A DNA stretch of 64,000 nucleotides from Dastarcus helophoroides (taxonomy: Eukaryota > Arthropoda > Insecta > Coleoptera > Bothrideridae): contig CM053334.1 in NCBI GenBank assembly GCA_028583605.1, positions 25,749,226 to 25,813,225 on the forward strand, given 5' to 3'. Position numbers and translations under genes: made by a program. Positions 58,868 through 64,000 of this stretch are shown here, in pieces. The notes beneath the pieces are model-generated. The model ran no database searches and was not told the DNA's origin. It was given only the letters and a program-made list of their open reading frames with translations. Position 1 is the first letter of the stretch. The number at the start of each line of letters is the position of its first letter.

Positions 58868-61101
58868 CAGGGTGTTACAAAAGTCCGGGCAGCTACTTCA
58901 GGAGCATATTCTACACATTAAAATATGAAAAATGTTGAAATACATTTTTTTCTTTAAATTGCCTCCTAACGGAGATATGACCATTTAAAGATGGCGCCCC
59001 TAAAGTGGTTTTTTTACTACAAAAAGTTAACGGTTAGTAGCAAAGTCATGAAATTGGGCAAGCAGTTAAAGAATTGGATTAGGCATATTCTCATGTAACA
59101 TATTTTTTAAATAAGCAGTAGCGTGATGTGTAGGGGGTTGCCCGCGATTATTTTTTGCCGTAACTTTTTTGTATTGCAATATTTCGACACAAAAGTACCA
59201 TAATCGTAAATATCAACATTTTTTATACAAAAAAGGTACTCTTTCTCAAAGTCGCTTGAAGTAACCGTTTCCGAGAAAAAAGCGTTTAAACAAAATTGTT
59301 GCATTTATTAGAATTCGTTTTGCAAATTTCTAATTTATCCACTACTAACTGCATTGATATAAAAATAGTACAAAATTAAGAAAAAAAAAATCAGAGCAAG
59401 TGTTCGAAATTACTGCCTCCTGCAGCAATACATTGCTCGGCTCGTCTTCTAAGGGAACTCCTTACTCTTTCGCAAATGCCTGGTGTATTGTGAATCTGGT
59501 TGAACCCATTTTCAATTCGTTCACGAAGATCATTGATATTGTCAACTGGTGTGGAGTAGACGATCTGCTTTAGATGTCCCCATAAGTAGAAATCGAGTGG
59601 GTTGAGGTCAGGAGACCTAGCTGGCCATGGTATCGGACCTCCTCGACCTATCCATCGTTGATGATAGTTTTTATTCAAAAATTCCCTAGCAACTGCACTA
59701 AAATGGGCAGGTGCCCCATCGTGCATTATCCACATTCGCTGTCTTGTTATGAGTGGAACATTTTCAAGTAACAAGGGTAGCTCTGTTTGCAAAAAATGTC
59801 TATATGATGCTCCTGTTAACCTATGAGGTAAAAAAAACGGTCCAATTATAGAGTCCCCTATTATTCCTCCCCAAATGTTAAGTGAAAAATGTTGCTGATG
59901 TCTCGACTGAATAACTGCATTGGGATTTTCAACTTGCCACTGATGCATGTTGTGAAAGTTAAGTATCCCGTTTCTGGTAAAACCTGCTTCGTCCGTAAAT
60001 AATATGCGCGATGGAAAGTTCTCATTTTCAGCGATCTTATGCAATAGCCAGTTGAAAAATTCTATTCTTGGAGGATAATCAGCAGCAAGTAACCCTTGCA
60101 CTCTTTGAAAATGATAGGGGTAAAATTGGTAAAATTTCAAAATTCGCCAGATAGTTACGTGATTTACTCCTTCGGCTAAAGCAAATTGTCTAGTGCTGAC
60201 ACATGGATCTTCTTCAACTCGCTGAAGCACACGCTCCTCTAAATTAGCAACTTCTGCGTTTGGCCTTCCAACACGTTCGCCTTTGAAAACAAAATTTCCA
60301 GTTTCACATAAACGAGCATGAATTTTCTGGAACAATTTTTCTCCTGGTAGGTGTCTATTAGGAAAACGTTCAGCATAAAGCCGTCTTGCTTCAGCACGAT
60401 TACAATTTGCAAGCCCGTACATTAAATGCATATCGGCCATTTCTTGATTTGAATAGTCCATTTTATCAAAATAATGAAAAGTTAAAAAACTACTACACTT
60501 ACTATTGACAACAAAAACTGCTAAAGTTTACAGCTTACGACCAAATTTTATCAGTGACACAACGTCAATCTCTGGCAGATATTGTCAAGTACAATTGTTT
60601 TCTTTACGATCAGTTTGCATGACCAACTTATTTTTTCTTATACAAATTAGTTAGAATTTCGAAGACGGGATAGGACTATTTAAACGCCTTTTTCTCGGAA
60701 ACGGTTACTTTTAGCCACTTTGAGAAAGAGTACCTTTTTTGTATAAAAAATGTTGCTATTTACGATTATGGTACTTTTGTGTCGAAATATTGCAATACAA
60801 AAAAGTTACGGCAAAAAATAATCGCGGGCAACCCCCTACACATCACGCTACTGCTTATTTAAAAAATATGTTACATGAGAATATGCCTAATCCAATTCTT
60901 TAACTGCTTGCCCAATTTCATGACTTTGCTACTAACCGTTAACTTTTTGTAGTAAAAAAACCACTTTAGGGGCACCATCTTTAAATGGTCATATCTCCGT
61001 TAGGAGGCAATTTAAAGAAAAAAATGTATTTCAACATTTTTCATATTTTAATGTGTAGAATATGCTCCTGAAGTAGCGGCCCGGACTTTTGTAACACCCT
61101 G
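58868..61101 (-). mobile_element. Mariner/Tc1-superfamily transposon, DD41D, 423-bp TIRs, probably intact
   Basis: Ends CAGGGTGTTACAAAAGTCC are inverted and flanked by TA (58866-58867, 61102-61103). The TIRs 58868-59290 and 60679-61101 have the same length and by eye differ at only about seven positions (near 98% identity). The single transposase frame between them is open. A young insertion is the simplest reading. Confidence 0.92.
59391..60461 (-). CDS. Mariner-type transposase, 356 aa, DD41D
   Basis: The N-terminal half has two helix-turn-helix-like parts (first about residues 5-60; second around STRQFALAEGVNHVTIWRIL) separated by a GRP-type linker (GERVGRPNAE), the DNA-binding unit of this superfamily. 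The catalytic domain has Asp in LFTDEAGF, Asp in MHDGAPAHF, and a third Asp in SPDLNPLDFYLWG; 41 residues lie between the second and third Asp by my count, hence DD41D (as in the rosa and Visitor groups, established names; exact group not decided). Cut-and-paste transposition at TA sites in the nucleus. Length and all three acids are intact, there is no stop, and the TIRs flank it closely, so it may encode an active enzyme. No intron. Confidence 0.93.
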   Translation of the reverse strand: MDYSNQEMADMHLMYGLANCNRAEARRLYAERFPNRHLPGEKLFQKIHARLCETGNFVFKGERVGRPNAEVANLEERVLQRVEEDPCVSTRQFALAEGVNHVTIWRILKFYQFYPYHFQRVQGLLAADYPPRIEFFNWLLHKIAENENFPSRILFTDEAGFTRNGILNFHNMHQWQVENPNAVIQSRHQQHFSLNIWGGIIGDSIIGPFFLPHRLTGASYRHFLQTELPLLLENVPLITRQRMWIMHDGAPAHFSAVAREFLNKNYHQRWIGRGGPIPWPARSPDLNPLDFYLWGHLKQIVYSTPVDNINDLRERIENGFNQIHNTPGICERVRSSLRRRAEQCIAAGGSNFEHLL

Positions 61102-61103
61102 TA

Positions 61104-61616
61104 TATTGTATCCAAGCACACTGATACTATATCTATTAAAATGTTTTAATTTGCAATAATTTACTAACCGTTCCAACATTACTTAAAAAGTTTTTAAAAT
61201 TTTGTTTCGTAAAAATTCATTGAATTTAATAGGTGTACCCCTAAAGTAATGTTTGTATCCATATAATATAATACAAATAAAAATTGTGTGTGATTCTGAA
61301 AAATTTCGTTTTCATTTCATCATCAATTTATGGATTTAAATTTTTTTTCAATACGATCTTAATTGTTAAACTAAATTTTTCCAAAATGATTTATATCTTT
61401 AATGCAGTCTTGTATCACATGTAAATGATTTTTATTTACGTTCGCGAGCGTTCTAAAGGAAAAAAAATATTGAGTATGGTCCTGGGTACTGGTTAGGACA
61501 TTTTAGATTTATGGTAAGGTTAGGTTGGCAACTCAATGTAGGGTTTTGTGTCTCCAAATAATAAATAATCCATTTGAAAGCAAAAAAAATTAACCCAATT
61601 TCAACTTTATAATATT
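61104..61616. other. AT-rich sequence between mariner element and LTR
   Basis: No gene or repeat structure recognised. Confidence 0.4.
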
Positions 61617-61967
61617 GTAACATATAGTAATTATATATAAAGTTTAGTTGGGAATTTTCTAGAAAATGTGATAAGGGGAAGCGGCCGCGATAAGAAATCA
61701 AACGGCAGATAAGCGCTCCAGAAATTTCGGCAAACGATAAGCTTTAACTGTCAAATTTTTCTAGAACCTGGACCGGGACCTATATAAGGCCGTCACTTTT
61801 CCCTCAGTCAAGTAAGTCAAGTTAGTCGGGAAGTTAGTTAAAAGTCAATGAATAAGTTAGTTAATTAAACAATGTTAGTGAATTGCAGTTGTAGTGTTCC
61901 GAGTTCAGTTTTAAAATAAAGTGTTTACAATTTAGCAAGTTTCAATTATTCGAACCGATAACGCGCA
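61617..61967 (+). mobile_element. Solo LTR, + orientation
   Basis: Starts TGTAACA and ends CGCAACA. It contains GATAAG/AGATAAGCG and AATTTCGGCAAACGATAAG words, a TATA box (CCTATATAAGG, about 61780) with TCAGTCAAG about 25 bp on, and AATAAAG (about 61914), i.e. U3-R-U5 order. Flanks ATAT and ATAC. No internal region follows. Confidence 0.75.
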
Positions 61968-62298
61968 ACAATACTGAGATTTCGACTATTTCAAAAGTTC
62001 GATTTCCTGCGTCAGTGAACGAATATTCGAAATTGAACACTATTATGATTTAAATATTAAAATTTTGATCAATTTCGTATTTTTCCCCAGCAATTAGACT
62101 TTTCTCTCGAGATGTTGCAACTAAAGTTAAAATTTCTAACATGACTTCAAAATTTTGAGTTAAAATTCGAAATTCCTTGACAAAAGTCGAAATTTTCTAA
62201 CTAAGACGATATTTTCTGATCGAAATCATGACGTCAACTAAAGCTGAAATTCTAAAAAAATAAAAATGGTGGTGTTAAATTGAGAAAAAATCAAAATA

Positions 62299-62673
62299 TT
62301 GTTACGGGCTTATCGGTTCGAATTAATTACCACGTGTGAATTACACCACTTTATTACCAAACTTAACTTGGATCACCACAATTGAACAATTAACTCACTT
62401 ATTATTAACTTCTACTACCTCACTAATTACCTGACTCTAACTGACTCACTTGAGGGTAAGCTGACCGCCTTTTATAGTTTTGGCTCCCGGCTTCTAGAAC
62501 TTTTCGGCAGATAAGGCTTATCGTTTGCCGAAATTTCTAAAACGCTTATCTGCCGTTTGTTTCGTTATCGCGGCGGCTTTCCCGTTATCAGATCTTTCTA
62601 GAATTTTTTTTTTATTTACTAAATTCTACAATTCTATTATAAATTCTATTCCATCTATTTACATTGCGTTACA
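62299..62673 (-). mobile_element. Solo LTR, - orientation, with 4-bp TSD
   Basis: Reversed copy of the same family: TGTAACG start, AACGGCAGATAAGCG, TCGGCAAACGATAAG, TATA box ACTATAAAAGG, CGTAACA end. ATAT duplications flank it (62295-62298, 62674-62677). A 4-bp duplication suggests a Gypsy-type integrase. Confidence 0.8.
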
Positions 62674-62983
62674 ATATGAACTAAAACAAGCTCTTAGAGT
62701 TTATTAAAGCAACCGTAAAACTTGGGCAAGAAAAAATTTGCGTAGAAAACATTTTTAGTATTCTTTTTTATGTATATTTACAAATATAAAAAAAAGTAAA
62801 ATCGATTTTTCGAAAAGATTTTTGCAGTTATCCAAAAAGTTTCAAAAACTTTGTCTAATTTCTCGACATCATGTTATTGAGTAAATGAAAAGGCAACTTT
62901 ACTTTTATTTAAATAACACTGTATATCTTACCAATTAGGAGATCCTAATAGTTGCATGAAATTTGTAATCGACTGTATTTATA

Positions 62984-64000
62984 CAGGGTGGATCACAAGT
63001 AATGGTACACAGAGCAATGGTGGATTTTGCAAACAAAAAAAATGTGATTTAGCTACATTAACTTTATATCAAAAGTTGATATTAACGGAGATACAGGGTG
63101 TCAAAGTTGAAACAAAAATTTTGATTTTTTCATATAATTATGGAATGTATTCTAATAAAGGCACGAAATTTGGCACAAGAAAGTTTTTTAAGTCGACAAA
63201 TTCTAATTTGCTAACATATTACCAATAGCTGATAGGGGGCGCTACCTGCGTTATCCTGCATAATTCTAAATCATCATAACTTTTGTGTGCACCCACGTAT
63301 ATTAATTTTAAATGGGTTATTTTATTACCTTATATTCTTTACGCAAAAATCATGTATTTGCTGAAAGCTGATACGAGTAACCGTTTCCAAGATATTTGTC
63401 TTTAAAGCTTGACGTGCCTTGGTTTTAAATTACTAAGATATTAAATTTTCGAAGTAGACTTAAAAGAAAAGTAATCATAAGACAGCTTTGTAACTAATTT
63501 ATGTCAAATAATACTTTGCTGATAATATTATTACCTAAATTTTAAAAATCTCAATAAAGAAAATCCAAAAAATTAAGACGTAATTTATTTTCTAACATAG
63601 AGATGTGAGATATGATCTCTGAGTCCGCACAAGAAAATTTTAATAATCTGGGTGGTTAAAGCAGATATTTGGAGATGAATTTCAATAAAGGACAGCCCGA
63701 TTTTTAATTGTTTACAATCCCTTTACATGAAAAAGGTCATTTCCCACATACTTATTTTTGAAAATAAATTTTGTTTTGGTATTTTATTTAAATTTGCTTT
63801 AGAAATTCAAAAAATATATGGAATAATAATGTCAGTAAAATAATATTTGATATAAACTATTTTAGAGTCAGTTTTATTACTTTTATTTTAAAACCTACTG
63901 CGAAAAATTCACATTTACATAACTGAAAATAAAGGTACGGCAAAGTTTGAAGGCAAATATCTTGAAAACGGTTGCTTGTATCAACCTTCAGAAAGTATAC
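62984..64000. mobile_element. Long-TIR foldback element running off the right edge
   Basis: Starts CAGGGTGGATCACAAG after TA. The segment at 63355-63425 (GATACGAGTAACCGTTTCC, AAGATATTTG) returns inverted at 63925-64000, so the second TIR has begun when the window ends. The spacer (about 500 bp) has no transposase frame. CAGGG ends and TA target resemble the mariner-type element next to it. Confidence 0.75.

Noticed and set aside
1..64000. Operon-type defence system, CRISPR array or prokaryotic gene cluster
   Set aside because: All coding sequence is spliced insect genes or eukaryotic transposons. No regularly spaced repeats with unique spacers are present.

Overview
The window is a piece of an AT-rich, transposon-laden insect nuclear genome. 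The evidence is spliced genes with GT-AG introns, a tandem group of CYP4-type cytochrome P450 genes, an interstitial tract of the arthropod telomere repeat (TTAGG)n, and many animal-type mobile elements. I cannot assign an order or species. There are no operons, CRISPR arrays, rRNA or tRNA genes that I can recognise.

Host genes: three P450 units lie in the same orientation (+). Gene 1 (exons between 4772 and 16123) carries the last seven exons of a CYP4-like protein; its first four exons are not in the window. Gene 2 (33105-45561) is complete: eleven exons join in frame to a 513-residue protein with an N-terminal membrane anchor and all P450 signature motifs. Unit 3 (54219-58747) keeps only the last three exons, has lost the splice acceptor of the first of them, and looks like a 5'-truncated pseudogene. 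Exon lengths and phases match between the three copies (one codon differs in exon 6), so they arose by tandem duplication. Genes 1 and 2 both lack the I-helix glutamate of the usual CYP4 EGHDTT motif (AGCDTT instead).

Layout: 146-2040 non-LTR element (minus); 3027-4152 short-TIR element; 4772-16123 P450 gene 1, whose introns hold a (TTAGG)n tract (7261-7613), a 5'-truncated LINE with a 15-bp target duplication (9154-10431) and an RTE-like fragment (about 11925-12420). 16940-20360 is a nearly full-length but decayed LINE (minus) split by a 292-bp pogo-like MITE. 20659-23218 is a THAP/P-element transposase with two frameshifts, followed by another LINE copy (23219 to about 24768). 24769-33030 is AT-rich intergenic DNA with a 157-bp tandem array, Harbinger-like and palindromic MITEs, and a 969-bp foldback element ending 76 bp before the gene 2 start codon. 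33105-45561 is P450 gene 2, with a decayed LINE, a three-deep nest of elements and a solo LTR in its introns. 45644-54218 is AT-rich DNA with a LINE 3' half (about 47930-49090). 54219-58747 is P450 unit 3, whose last intron holds a Ginger-like (KRBA2-type integrase) transposon with 242-bp TIRs. 58868-61101 is an apparently intact DD41D mariner-type element with 423-bp TIRs. 61617-62673 holds two solo LTRs of one family in opposite orientation. 62984 to the right edge is a second long-TIR foldback element.

The only genes likely to work for the host are P450 genes 1 and 2 (membrane-bound monooxygenases of the endoplasmic reticulum). Everything else with coding capacity belongs to mobile elements. 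I found no new multi-gene system. The most informative signals are structural: nested insertions, an internal empty site that proves one MITE insertion, an odd inverted end inside the Ginger-like element, and the P450 I-helix change.
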